Source: a bacterium (GTDB lineage: Bacteria; Patescibacteriota; Minisyncoccia; Minisyncoccales; JAGGSE01). Taken from it: DNA of 64,000 nt. The stretch's first letter is position 1. The number at the start of each line of letters is the position of its first letter. The notes under the pieces were generated by a model, which ran no database searches, had not been told where the DNA came from, and worked only from the letters and a program-made list of their open reading frames with translations. Made by a program: the position numbers and the translations under genes. The DNA lies in the NCBI GenBank assembly GCA_021159225.1, contig JAGGSE010000232.1, positions 1 through 64,000 on the forward strand, given 5' to 3'. Below are positions 40,501 through 47,896 of the stretch, piece by piece.

Positions 40501-41855
40501 GGGCGTCCATTTTTAGCCCTCATCGAGAGGATATAGTAGGGATGCCCGCTTTTCGAGAACTCCTGGCAACCCATGTGTGGTCCCCAACTACTTATGAGAA
40601 TTGGCTTAACCGTGTTTATAAGGCCCGTTCCGCCCCTTGGCGGGCCACGTTAACTCCTGATAGAGTACTTACTCGACTGGAATACGTTGACTCAGAGTTC
40701 CGTGATAGATTGGTAGAAATCCTTAAGAGTTATCCGATGTTACGAGTTCCATCTTTTTGGGATGGGTTGAAGGGAATTAAGTTGTCAGATGTATCTCGCT
40801 ACGACGCGTCTTATAGTTTGGAGGGGACCTATGATGAGTTTGTGAAGTCCTTTGTTGGTTCTATCTTGACTACGGGGGATACATTTCAGTTCCTCCACGA
40901 GCTAGGCCATCATGTGTTTGAGCGTCATTTTACCGCGCGCTCTACACTAAGAGACGCGTTTGCTTATGTGTACCGTGAACGAGTTTTGATCCCGTTTTAC
41001 GAGCAAGTTTTACCTTATTTGACTGAAAAGGAAGCTCAAAAGTTCATGGGGTACATGAACGAGATGCTTGATGCAAGTGAGAAGAGAACTCTTGGGAGCT
41101 TTTTCTTAGGGTCTCGAGACGTATTTAGAGAGGAAATTTTTAAGCCTATTTATCCTAAGTTACAAGAGGTGATGCGGAACTGGGCACTTCCGATGCGACT
41201 GTACTCATTACAGAGCATCGACGAATCCTTTGCCGAGTTGTTTGCCACTTATATACGTAACCCATCGGTGTTGTACTTCAGTGACCCCGAGTTGTACTTG
41301 TTTATGGAATCGCTCTTGCAGAACCTTGCTGTACGTCCAGAAACTTTGATAAGTAAGCACCCTATGTGGAAACGTGTTTTTGAGGCCCTTTCACGTATAG
41401 GTTTAACACGGAGTCAGATAAAGCAACTTCTTCCGAACCTTCTGTGGGCACATATTAGAGAAGATGTTGGGTTTGAGGAGTTGATAGCGTTGTTCGAGAG
41501 CGCTGCTACTGCAGAGGGCGAAGACTTACGGAAGAAGATAAAAGATATTGTCGAGCGCTTTTTCAAAGCGCCTGAGAAGAAGAAAATGCCTAGTTCTGAG
41601 CCGAAACCCAAAGAGATTAGGAAGCCTCGTAAGGCACCTTCTCTTCCCGAAAAGACTCTAGTAACTCTAAAGGATGTGCGCGAAGTTCTTGAGAAGACTT
41701 TGAAGCTCGAAGGTAGAGACTTAGAGGTTTTTATGGACAAGATTGTTTCGGTTGTAGCTGAAGGTAAGATGAGTATGATTGATGTGTATGAGAAATTGAC
41801 TTCTTTCAAGACTAAAAAGGAGGCTTTGAAGTGGCTAGCCGGTTTGAAGAAGTAA
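37587..41855 (+). CDS. Portal / MuF-like head morphogenesis / zincin fusion with intein
   Basis: A 1,422-residue precursor (1,272 after intein removal). Residues about 1-380 look like an HK97/SPP1-type portal (LPREYDVKF, FRPDELVYIQL, a long helical stem and clip, then a linker). About 400-830 is a Mu gpF/SPP1 gp7-like minor head domain: GISDDVT|CEDCAALQGRVF...GHNCRCALEPV, interrupted by the intein. About 1100-1220 is an HExxH zincin (FLHELGHHVF; DESFAELFATY), followed by a Lys/Pro-rich linker and a helical C-terminal domain. Portal and MuF are normally separate genes. Start GTG 37587 follows GAGGAGG. Confidence 0.82.
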   Translation: MERQLEKKEKEQQVKERLVGETSITAGTFASLVTSLSASQLRQIYKETNVVRRCVDHIASSVADLPREYDVKFGLKKSEVIDLIFVRETITGETFRDVLIALTVDLLVLNKGVLVPLKTFGGRLTGFTARDAATFSPVYEKDGRLRGFIQQVGLGKVYKFRPDELVYIQLIPKTYTATGGSILESLTYEVTSLLKNLVKSDPESRKPIGTFIFPESLDEAVVNRFQEDLTSLVSGGKVKIPVVWGAGKGEWIELVKQFDIQMVATFLDRLDWLVRSAFGFVPPGSSLLQSRPNEDLMYSTLVPVVARAIQNRLNRFLKPYGVTFSFKIPPAHSLQRIIEGTKSGLISPNEARQFMYLPPVKGGDQLSVMQPQGLTPVGKSGQQSPVVPLSDAKQDTDITRSLSIEEVKQLRNLSLLSDEKVARFVLRRIKLLKSMQEELREAVLDYRSSFEEKVMLRQDTPALPSYVPFLLRVEGIIDNYEAQSIALGYERVLQFWNRREFDKDLIDAEIAEHDRRLRRESIRSWKERLDSIHNEAKRGEWDQVKKALDNFIRAIIAAAGFVTLFANLPLVLVSKFFEETQGVLLRWVGISDDVTCYDEATKVLTDRGWKFFKDLDGTERLLSINPDDLTQVEWLKPVAYQTFEYDGEMIHFEGYQTDLLVTPDHQCFVYDNGRLRKVRAGELTQFAKVSFYHGVPVDVADVSSISCSEAEVRLSYYKGKVYDVTLPKWHTLYIMRNGKCMWSGNCEDCAALQGRVFKPSTLELLQTWPGYGVRCGHNCRCALEPVSNITQASVNEWIGKVIKFRNLHVPLKEAALVYSDVIEHIDKKIAEALKKNPHLREPSYVALFKEIRLRETLTQPKYDAIRNILEIPASFTEEQIRSAFVDAVALNVLLRQNFQYPSSPFVSEIMSIMERARKVLWNEQLSKLLPSELKESWLEGDFAPFEKLSLKLFDIPVKAYFDPREFFTYMFRASIFSPHREDIVGMPAFRELLATHVWSPTTYENWLNRVYKARSAPWRATLTPDRVLTRLEYVDSEFRDRLVEILKSYPMLRVPSFWDGLKGIKLSDVSRYDASYSLEGTYDEFVKSFVGSILTTGDTFQFLHELGHHVFERHFTARSTLRDAFAYVYRERVLIPFYEQVLPYLTEKEAQKFMGYMNEMLDASEKRTLGSFFLGSRDVFREEIFKPIYPKLQEVMRNWALPMRLYSLQSIDESFAELFATYIRNPSVLYFSDPELYLFMESLLQNLAVRPETLISKHPMWKRVFEALSRIGLTRSQIKQLLPNLLWAHIREDVGFEELIALFESAATAEGEDLRKKIKDIVERFFKAPEKKKMPSSEPKPKEIRKPRKAPSLPEKTLVTLKDVREVLEKTLKLEGRDLEVFMDKIVSVVAEGKMSMIDVYEKLTSFKTKKEALKWLAGLKK
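39372..39821 (+). mobile_element. Mini-intein (150 aa) in portal/MuF gene
   Basis: Begins CYDEATKVLTDRGWKFF (block A), has a block B histidine in LVTPDHQCFVY, block F-like KVYDVTLPKWHTLYIM, and ends KCMWSGN before Cys(+1). Removal joins GISDDVT to CEDCAALQG, restoring the conserved C-x-x-C of MuF proteins. It has no endonuclease region and is very short even for a mini-intein. It is clearly related to the intein at 31004 and not to the polymerase intein. Confidence 0.87.
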
Positions 41856-42487
41856 AAACTGAATTGGGTTATATCGTTGATAAGGAAGGTACCCTTGTAG
41901 GGACGTGGTTGTGGAAAGAAGGGAATATGACTGTGAGCACAAAGAACAAAGCTCTACAAGAGGTACTATCTCGAGGGGTACAGTTAGTAGAGCGTGTATT
42001 TGATCGAGGGGAGATTCAGCTTAGCTATTCCCCCCCAACAGTTCGAGTAGTAAAGTTTACCCCTGTTGAACTCAGTTCGATTCTTGCGCCTGATTTCTAC
42101 TGTATTACAGCTGAGGAGCGAAAGAAAGGAGTATCTTTACCTGCTAATACTGGCAGACACTCTCGCACGTTTAAACAAGTTCACCGGGGTTATGTCCTCG
42201 AACGATTAAAAGGGCGTGATATCACCATAGGAATTTGGTTTTATTCCCCGGGAGGAATTGTATGTCAGACTAATAGCAGGACGTTTGATAGGGAGTTCCA
42301 CGAGGTTAAAAAGAAGTTAACAAGGACAGTGTTTACACGGGATGGGGTAAGGGAGGTTCCTCTTCCATTTAACGAGGCTACTTATTTTGATGTTAACTTG
42401 AAACTTCCCTCACGGTATTTTCTGGTACCTAGTTGGGGAATTGAAACCTCAGAGAAGGAGAAGTTCGAGGATGTCAAAGAAACTTGA
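41831..42487 (+). CDS. Hypothetical head-module protein (218 aa)
   Basis: Starts at GTG 41831 after AAGGAGG inside the end of the portal fusion gene and ends inside the next gene. The product is beta-rich with several charged loops and no recognised motif. Its position between portal/MuF and terminase suggests a head-assembly or packaging role. Nothing in the sequence points to an enzyme. Confidence 0.55.
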   Translation: MASRFEEVKTELGYIVDKEGTLVGTWLWKEGNMTVSTKNKALQEVLSRGVQLVERVFDRGEIQLSYSPPTVRVVKFTPVELSSILAPDFYCITAEERKKGVSLPANTGRHSRTFKQVHRGYVLERLKGRDITIGIWFYSPGGIVCQTNSRTFDREFHEVKKKLTRTVFTRDGVREVPLPFNEATYFDVNLKLPSRYFLVPSWGIETSEKEKFEDVKET

Positions 42488-42836
42488 AGATTTTCTTGAT
42501 CACTCGTTAGACGATTTAGAGTCTCCTCCGGTCTTGGGGTTGGGTAAAGCTGCCTCTGAGGACTTACCTAAGCAGGAGGACATTCCATCTGAGGTTGGTT
42601 CGCCTGAACAGGAAGCGATTGATACAATTGCTGAGAGGATAATAGAAGAGTTACGCGGTAATGAAAGCATTAGGCCGAAGAATTGGAGTGACGTTCTCCG
42701 TGGTTTGGAATTAGTATTAAAGTTTAAGCATGAGTTACACGGCAAGCACAAGAAAGGAGAACAGGACCTCGCATACCAAGCTCTTCAGGAGTTTAAGGAA
42801 GTGGTAGATGCCTTCTCGAGATTTGAGTCAAAGTAA
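42471..42836 (+). CDS. Possible terminase small subunit (121 aa)
   Basis: An acidic, Pro/Glu-rich N-terminal half (about 1-50) followed by helices (AIDTIAERIIEELR; NWSDVLRGLELVLKFKHEL). It overlaps the large terminase gene by 29 bases and directly precedes it, the usual place of TerS. No helix-turn-helix is obvious, so the assignment rests on context and size. ATG 42471 lies behind AAGGAGAAGTTCGAGG. Confidence 0.45.
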   Translation: MSKKLEDFLDHSLDDLESPPVLGLGKAASEDLPKQEDIPSEVGSPEQEAIDTIAERIIEELRGNESIRPKNWSDVLRGLELVLKFKHELHGKHKKGEQDLAYQALQEFKEVVDAFSRFESK

Positions 42837-44253
42837 GTTCCACATTTCGTTAAAGAAGCTTCGTACTATTTGCCAAAATAGTTTCCTTCACTACTTGATC
42901 TTCGTTTTTGGGTTTCCAGTGTCGGCAATGCATCGAGAGTGGATTGACGCTCTTATGAAGTGTTCTCGAGTTGTGATTGCTGCTCCTCGGGCCCACTCTA
43001 AAACTACCATAGTTTCTATTGCGTATTCGACGTGGTTGATTGGGCGTAACCCCAATATAAGGATTAAGATCATAACTAACTCTATTGACAAGGGTAGAGA
43101 GATTTTAGCCGCAGTTTCGAGTACTCTTCTTTTTAATAAAAGGTACCAGTTTGTTTTTCCTGAGATTAGACCCGCAAAGACACGTTATTGGACGAAGGAT
43201 AGATTGTATGTGGAGCGTTCTTTGGTTCTTCGTGATCCTACGATCGAAGCAAGAAGTGTTCTATCTACAGGGGCCGGAGGTAGGTCAGATGTGATAATTG
43301 GAGATGACATGGTTGATAATTTGAACTGCGTTACTGAAGGTTTGCGGAGAAAAGTAAAGGAAGCTTTCTATGATACTTGGATGAATACTCTCGAACCACA
43401 AGGGAACCAAGCGGTAGTTGTTGGTACTATTTGGCATGAAGACGATCTGCTCTCTGAATTGCTCAGGAATAAAGACTGGGAGTTTCGTAAAGTTTGGGCG
43501 ATAAATGATAACTTTGACCCTCTATGGCCCCAAGTGTGGTCGCGAGAGAAGCTTTATAAGAAGTGGAAGGAAAACCCTTTGGCTTTCGATAAAGGCTTTC
43601 GCCATCGTCCAACACGTGTAGATACTGCTCTTTTCCCGCCATCTTCATTTAAACAACGGTCTGATTGGCCTCTTTCTCCAGGGTCTAATCCTCCTGAGTA
43701 TAACGATGTGGATCCTTCTCTTATCAAGTGTTACTTTGGGGTGGATATTTCAGCTGGACATGGAGATGATTTTTCGGTGATTTTTGTGGTGCGGGTGAAT
43801 GCTGAAACTCTAATTCGGTGGCCTGTTGAAATAGCTCGGTTGAAGCAACCAGCTCCTGATGTGACCCGCAAGCTCATTCGGATGTACAAGCAGTACCAAC
43901 CCGAAGTGATTATGATTGAGTCAAACGCTACTCAGTCTATGATGCAAGATTGGATTTCTGAAGTAAGTAAATTACCTCTAAAACCGTATTACACAGGCGT
44001 TCAAAAGCACTTGATTTCGGTAGGGATCCCTTCTCTTAGAGTGGAACTTGATAATAATATGTGGATGATCCCTTCTTGGGATCACCCTCTTGAGTGTAGT
44101 TGTTCTTGGTGCCAATGGAAAAGAGAGGTACTGTCGTATCCTTATAGTAAGAAAGACGACACTGTTTTTGCTTGGTGGTTTAGTCGTGAAGCAATTAGGC
44201 TTTTCCTAGAAGGAAAGCGAGTAGGCCGCGGATATGCTGTCGTAGAACTCTGA
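42808..44253 (+). CDS. terL: Terminase large subunit
   Basis: The DNA-packaging motor and nuclease. The 481 residues have a Walker A-like APRAHSKTT (about 53-61), Walker B IIGDDMVD (about 165) and the coupling motif VVGTIWHEDDL (about 207). A C-terminal RNase H-like nuclease has acidic sites in YFGVDISAG (about 311), IMIES (about 370) and KKDDTVFA (about 449). ATG 42808 lies in the end of the small upstream gene. The gene is located after the portal rather than before it, a rearranged order. Confidence 0.92.
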   Translation: MPSRDLSQSKFHISLKKLRTICQNSFLHYLIFVFGFPVSAMHREWIDALMKCSRVVIAAPRAHSKTTIVSIAYSTWLIGRNPNIRIKIITNSIDKGREILAAVSSTLLFNKRYQFVFPEIRPAKTRYWTKDRLYVERSLVLRDPTIEARSVLSTGAGGRSDVIIGDDMVDNLNCVTEGLRRKVKEAFYDTWMNTLEPQGNQAVVVGTIWHEDDLLSELLRNKDWEFRKVWAINDNFDPLWPQVWSREKLYKKWKENPLAFDKGFRHRPTRVDTALFPPSSFKQRSDWPLSPGSNPPEYNDVDPSLIKCYFGVDISAGHGDDFSVIFVVRVNAETLIRWPVEIARLKQPAPDVTRKLIRMYKQYQPEVIMIESNATQSMMQDWISEVSKLPLKPYYTGVQKHLISVGIPSLRVELDNNMWMIPSWDHPLECSCSWCQWKREVLSYPYSKKDDTVFAWWFSREAIRLFLEGKRVGRGYAVVEL

Positions 44254-44315
44254 CGTCTTGCACTTTTCTGTGTTATCCTAGTAAGCTTTTCTTAAGATGT
44301 TAGGGGGATTAAGGT

Positions 44316-45206
44316 GTGGGAGAGAATATCTCGGTAACTTCCTATACTTTTAAGAAGTACCTCAGCCCTTTTTTAGTTTGGTGTGAAGGTAAATTCGACT
44401 ACATTCTTCACGTTCATTGGGCTAGCGTCCTCCACGGAGACTTGCGAATGGGTTACTGTGGCGACCCCAATAACGTGATTGGAGTTACCTTGTTCATTTA
44501 CAAGCAAGGTGCTGTCAAACGCCGCCCCAATGGACCGAAGGGTTGGACAGAGTTCTTGAAAGTTGTTCGAGACCCTAAGAACTTCAAACTAAACTTCAAA
44601 ACAGGAGAAATTCAGGGCCAGCGCAGCTTAGCGGCAACTGTTAAGTTACCGGAAGCTAAGGCATGGATGAGAGTGAAAAAGTACATCTCTCCTCCAGGCA
44701 CTATTGGCGCTCGAGTTTTGCGCAAATGGTGGTCCTATATGACGATTGTTGATAAAGGTAAAGTGGAACATTTAACTCGGAAACTGGACGAGTTTGAGTT
44801 TTACTTTACTGAGGGTAAGGCTTTTAGAGGACGGTACATTCTTCGACCTTTTGGTAAGAACTTTACCTTCTTTACTGCCAGTGCCCGACCCGTACTTGTT
44901 GGGACGACCCAGAAGCTGGAAGAGGGTAAGGAAATTAGTGGTTTTCTTTGGATTAAAGCAAAGAACCAGACCCCGTATGTTCTTTCTACACGAGCTGTAA
45001 AGAAACGATTTATTTCCCCTGTGCATTTTAGTGGGCTGCCCCAGGCACTGAAGGAGAGAATTCCAAGAGCTTTTCAGTATTGGACTATAGAGTCAAAAGC
45101 GAAACGTTTAAAGGTGCGGGATAGTTTGGTGTTAGCTCTGAAGAGCCAGAGACAGTATCAGTACTTGGAAGAGGGGGCTTGGCATAAGGTCAGTTTGAAA
45201 GTGTGA
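44316..45206 (+). CDS. Head-module protein with LigD 3'-phosphoesterase-like region
   Basis: The 296-residue protein contains YILHVHWASVLHGDLRM (about 29-45), which resembles the H-x-x-R/S-x-x-H-x-DLR core of LigD-type phosphoesterase domains. It also has EFEFYFTEGKAFRGRYILR (about 159-177), seen in phage proteins that accompany XkdF-like prohead proteases. No full catalytic set can be confirmed. Start GTG 44316 follows AGGGGG. The gene immediately precedes the prohead protease, which supports the structural-module association. Confidence 0.5.
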   Translation: MGENISVTSYTFKKYLSPFLVWCEGKFDYILHVHWASVLHGDLRMGYCGDPNNVIGVTLFIYKQGAVKRRPNGPKGWTEFLKVVRDPKNFKLNFKTGEIQGQRSLAATVKLPEAKAWMRVKKYISPPGTIGARVLRKWWSYMTIVDKGKVEHLTRKLDEFEFYFTEGKAFRGRYILRPFGKNFTFFTASARPVLVGTTQKLEEGKEISGFLWIKAKNQTPYVLSTRAVKKRFISPVHFSGLPQALKERIPRAFQYWTIESKAKRLKVRDSLVLALKSQRQYQYLEEGAWHKVSLKV

Positions 45207-45283
45207 CCGTGGACCCCTTGCCCAAATTTAGGTTCCCTGTGACTTTATTATGGAAAAAATTTGGAACAGGAAGGAGGTGCAAG

Positions 45284-46429
45284 ATGAGGTTTGAGAACGG
45301 CTTGTTTCAGTTAAATCCAGAATTCATTCGCGCTCCAGCTGAGGTTTCCGAGAAGATTGCTAATCCGGGGGAGTTGGTGATCGCAGGTTATGCTACAACT
45401 TATGATAAAGGTTTGGATAATGCTGTCATATCTAGGAAGGCATTGTCTAACGCTGCTGAGGACCTGAAGAAGAGAAGCACAGTGTTGTTCAATCATGATC
45501 AAAATCGCCCTATTGGCCGCATTCATGAGGTGAAGTTGGATAATAAGGGGTTGTTTACAATTGCTGTAATTGATAAGACAGAGCAAGAGATTCAGGAGAA
45601 GATCAAATCAGGAACGTTGAACAAGTTCTCGATCCGCGGACGGATTTTAGCTTCTCATGAAGAGTGGGATGAGAATACTGGAAGGTCCACGTCAGTTGTT
45701 GATAACTTGAAGTTGCTTGAGGTATCTGTTGTTTCCGTACCTGCTGTTGATGAAGCAGAGATTCAATCGTGGTATGTACAAAGGAGTGCGAGCGATAATG
45801 ACTTCGTCCCCTTACAAAGGGATGTTAATTCAGAACAAGGAGGTGACAAAATGAGTGATAAGGAAATGAAAGAGCTAGAGGAGCAGGAGCTTGAGGAGAA
45901 GGAAGAGGAAGCTCTTGAAGAAGAGGAAGGAACTGAGGAGTTGATTGAGGCAGTGGAATCCAGTCAGCTTGAACTGTTACTAGACCTTGATGAGCGTGTT
46001 TCTGCGTTGGTTGAGCGGGCGGACGAACTTCTTAAGGCCGCGAATTTAGATGCTGTTATGAAGAAGTTGGATGAGGCGATGGAGATGCTTAAGAAGATTT
46101 TGGACAAGTTGGAAAAATATCCTTACCCCTATCCTTATCCCTACCCTGCAAAAAAGTCTGCAGAGATTGAAGAGAGTGTAGAGGAGCTCGATCTTGAAGA
46201 GAATGCGGAGGAGCCGATGCAAGAAGTGCTCGAAAGTGTTCGGGCTCTTACTGATGAAGTTAAGGAGTTGAAGGAAACTGTAGTTGTTCGTGGCGAGAGG
46301 TCTGAAGAGGCTCCCGAGGATGCAATCCGGCAGTTTCTCGAGTCGGAAGAGTACAAAAACGCAGATCCTTCTGAGAAGATGAGGATGCTGTGGGATTTCA
46401 CAGAAAAGTATAAAGGAGGTGAAAAGTAA
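45284..46429 (+). CDS. HK97-family (U35) prohead protease fused to scaffold domain
   Basis: Residues 1-170 are a prohead serine protease: GYATTYDKGLDN, VLFNHDQNRPIG with the catalytic His (about 70), LNKFSIRGRI with the catalytic Ser (about 116), and LLEVSVVSVPA typical of the family end. Residues about 190-381 are a Glu-rich coiled-coil scaffold. A (YP)5-like tract near 280-290 splits the coil. ATG 45284 has AGGAAGGAGG and is preferred over GTG 45203, which overlaps the previous stop. A strong internal start lies at 45851. Confidence 0.88.
   Translation: MRFENGLFQLNPEFIRAPAEVSEKIANPGELVIAGYATTYDKGLDNAVISRKALSNAAEDLKKRSTVLFNHDQNRPIGRIHEVKLDNKGLFTIAVIDKTEQEIQEKIKSGTLNKFSIRGRILASHEEWDENTGRSTSVVDNLKLLEVSVVSVPAVDEAEIQSWYVQRSASDNDFVPLQRDVNSEQGGDKMSDKEMKELEEQELEEKEEEALEEEEGTEELIEAVESSQLELLLDLDERVSALVERADELLKAANLDAVMKKLDEAMEMLKKILDKLEKYPYPYPYPYPAKKSAEIEESVEELDLEENAEEPMQEVLESVRALTDEVKELKETVVVRGERSEEAPEDAIRQFLESEEYKNADPSEKMRMLWDFTEKYKGGEK
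45851..46429 (+). CDS. Nested in-frame scaffolding protein (192 aa)
   Basis: AAGGAGGTGACAAAATG places an excellent ribosome binding site before ATG 45851, exactly in frame with the protease (189 codons in). The product is the acidic coiled-coil scaffold alone, ending next to the capsid gene. This parallels lambda C/Nu3, where the scaffold is translated from inside the protease gene. It would let scaffold be made in excess over protease. Confidence 0.75.
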   Translation: MSDKEMKELEEQELEEKEEEALEEEEGTEELIEAVESSQLELLLDLDERVSALVERADELLKAANLDAVMKKLDEAMEMLKKILDKLEKYPYPYPYPYPAKKSAEIEESVEELDLEENAEEPMQEVLESVRALTDEVKELKETVVVRGERSEEAPEDAIRQFLESEEYKNADPSEKMRMLWDFTEKYKGGEK

Positions 46430-47379
46430 TGTTGAATCCTATATCTGAACTTCGAAGGGCATTAGCAGAGAATACTGGTGGCGGTTATGAAGGTATCGCT
46501 GATATCCTGCCGAAGGAAGTTGATAAGATCATCACCCAGATGGTCGAGCACCTTAACCCGCTGAGACAGAATATACCTAGGAAACCCGGTTCTGGTGCAG
46601 GGGTTTACATCAATCGTAGAACCCCTGGTGCTGCTAAGGCTGCGTTCTATGCTGATACTGATTCTTTTGATGAAGAAACCGGTACTTATGAACAGGTCGA
46701 GTTCCTTTATAAGACTATCGGAACACAAGGGAAGGTTACTCGTAAGGCGCGCGCTATCGGTTCTAAGTACGTTGATATTCTAACAGCTGAGATGGAGGCG
46801 AAGGCAGAGGATTTCAAAGATAAAGAGGAGTATGCTATTTGTTGGGGAGACTCCAGCGCCAACGCTAAGGAGTTTGACGGACTGTACAAGCTGTGCGATT
46901 CCTCGAATATTATTCCTGCTGGGTCCGACAACACAGGTGGTGATTTAACTCTGGCACTGCTGGATCAGGCTTTGGACGCCATTCGTGGTATGCCCAGTTT
47001 GATCGTATGTTCAAAGAGGACCCGTAGAAGGATTAGGGCATTGCTCCAGGCACAGCAAAGGTTCATTAACATGGTGAAGGTGAAAGGTGGATTTGAGGTT
47101 TTGAGTTATAACGAGGTTCCTATTTTGGTTAGCAACCAGATTCCGGATACTCAGCAGGTGAGTGCTAGCGGTGCTACAATTACTTCTCTCACAGGAGGTA
47201 ATTTGAGTACTCTGTTTGTAGTTGATACAAGCAAAGTATTCGTCTCTGAGTTGACCCCGCTAACCGTTCAACCGCTGGCTAAGGAAAGTAGTCAGTATGA
47301 TAAGTTTGATATCTTCGCTGATGAGGTGTTGGTAGCCAGAGATCCTCAAGCAATTTCGTGCATTGTAGGTATCAGGTAA
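46429..47379 (+). CDS. Major capsid protein, HK97 fold
   Basis: The 316-residue protein follows the protease/scaffold with a TAATG overlap and AAAGGAGG upstream. The N-terminal helical segment (about 1-45), RTPGAAKAAFYADTDSFDEET (E-loop region) and a P-domain helix (EMEAKAEDFKDKEEYAICWGD) fit HK97-type capsid proteins. So do the A-domain strands near GMPSLIVCSKRTRRRI and VPILVSNQIPD. A strong terminator follows, as expected for the most abundant transcript. No homologue was searched; the call rests on fold-like features and context. Confidence 0.85.
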   Translation: MLNPISELRRALAENTGGGYEGIADILPKEVDKIITQMVEHLNPLRQNIPRKPGSGAGVYINRRTPGAAKAAFYADTDSFDEETGTYEQVEFLYKTIGTQGKVTRKARAIGSKYVDILTAEMEAKAEDFKDKEEYAICWGDSSANAKEFDGLYKLCDSSNIIPAGSDNTGGDLTLALLDQALDAIRGMPSLIVCSKRTRRRIRALLQAQQRFINMVKVKGGFEVLSYNEVPILVSNQIPDTQQVSASGATITSLTGGNLSTLFVVDTSKVFVSELTPLTVQPLAKESSQYDKFDIFADEVLVARDPQAISCIVGIR

Positions 47380-47386
47380 TTAGTTC

Positions 47387-47451
47387 AGTTAAGAAGTAGT
47401 ATAAAAACCCTCAACGTGTTGACGTTGGGGGTTTTTTGTTGCTTCTTAACT
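47387..47451 (+). terminator. Nested double-stem terminator after capsid gene
   Basis: An inner stem (AACCCTCAACGT / ACGTTGGGGGTT, about 47405-47434) is followed by TTTTTTG. An outer stem (AGTTAAGAAG 47387-47396 with CTTCTTAACT 47442-47451) encloses it. The inner hairpin and T-run form a textbook rho-independent terminator. The outer arms may act on the opposite strand or protect the RNA 3' end. It separates the head operon from the connector/tail operon. Confidence 0.85.
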
Positions 47452-47460
47452 AGTTGGTAC

Positions 47461-47489
47461 TTGCTTTTCTGTGGGAAAGTCGGTAAAAA
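47461..47489 (+). promoter_or_regulatory. Possible sigma-70 promoter for connector/tail operon
   Basis: TTGCTT (47461-47466), 17 bases, then TAAAAA (47484-47489). It lies directly behind the capsid terminator, where a new promoter is needed, and upstream of the ribosome binding site at 47516. A second -10-like TACTATAAG lies a few bases further on. The boxes are only moderate matches. Confidence 0.4.
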
Positions 47490-47527
47490 CTTACTATAAG
47501 TACTTGTGGTGTAATGAGGAGGTTGTT

Positions 47528-47896
47528 GTGATAGAGTTAGAATATAAAGGGCCTTATGAGGGTGAATATTGGGAGATGCCCACGTATAGGGAGTTAGTTC
47601 GAGTTTATAAGGGGCGGTGTAAGGTGAAGTATGAAGACACCGCACAAACTTTGGAGATGCACGGGTTTGTTCGAGTTACCAAAAGTGAACCGGTTAAGAA
47701 GGTCGAAGTGTCTGTAGATACTACTCCGGCTCCTCTCCCAGAGTCGAGTCGAGAGCGCAAAGTGATTGAAATGTATAGAGACGGAAATGCTTCGGTCTCG
47801 ATGATTTCTAAAACTTTGCGAATGAGTAAGAAGAAAGTTGAGGCGATTCTCGAGACTTACAAAGCTTGCTTAAACGAAGGAGACAGGAATGTTTAA
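47528..47896 (+). CDS. Small HTH-containing protein (122 aa)
   Basis: GTG 47528 is chosen because GAGGAGG ends 5 bases upstream; an earlier GTG at 47471 lies inside the candidate promoter and has no ribosome binding site. The N-terminal part is beta-rich with paired aromatic residues. The C-terminal 40 residues (ERKVIEMYRDGNASVSMISKT, LRMSKKKVEAILETY) form a helix-turn-helix of the resolvase/transposase-like type. It could regulate the late operon it opens, or be a head-tail protein with a DNA-binding end. Confidence 0.55.
   Translation: MIELEYKGPYEGEYWEMPTYRELVRVYKGRCKVKYEDTAQTLEMHGFVRVTKSEPVKKVEVSVDTTPAPLPESSRERKVIEMYRDGNASVSMISKTLRMSKKKVEAILETYKACLNEGDRNV

Noticed and set aside
37587..41855. 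An assembly error joining separate portal and MuF genes
   Set aside because: The frame is open through 1,422 codons with no disrupted or low-quality stretch at the junction, so a natural fusion is the simpler reading, though raw reads were not available.
44316..45206. A non-homologous end-joining (LigD) system
   Set aside because: Only a weak phosphoesterase-like motif is present, no Ku gene is seen, and the gene sits beside the prohead protease, so a structural-module role is more likely. The separate ligase at 25042 lacks LigD domains.
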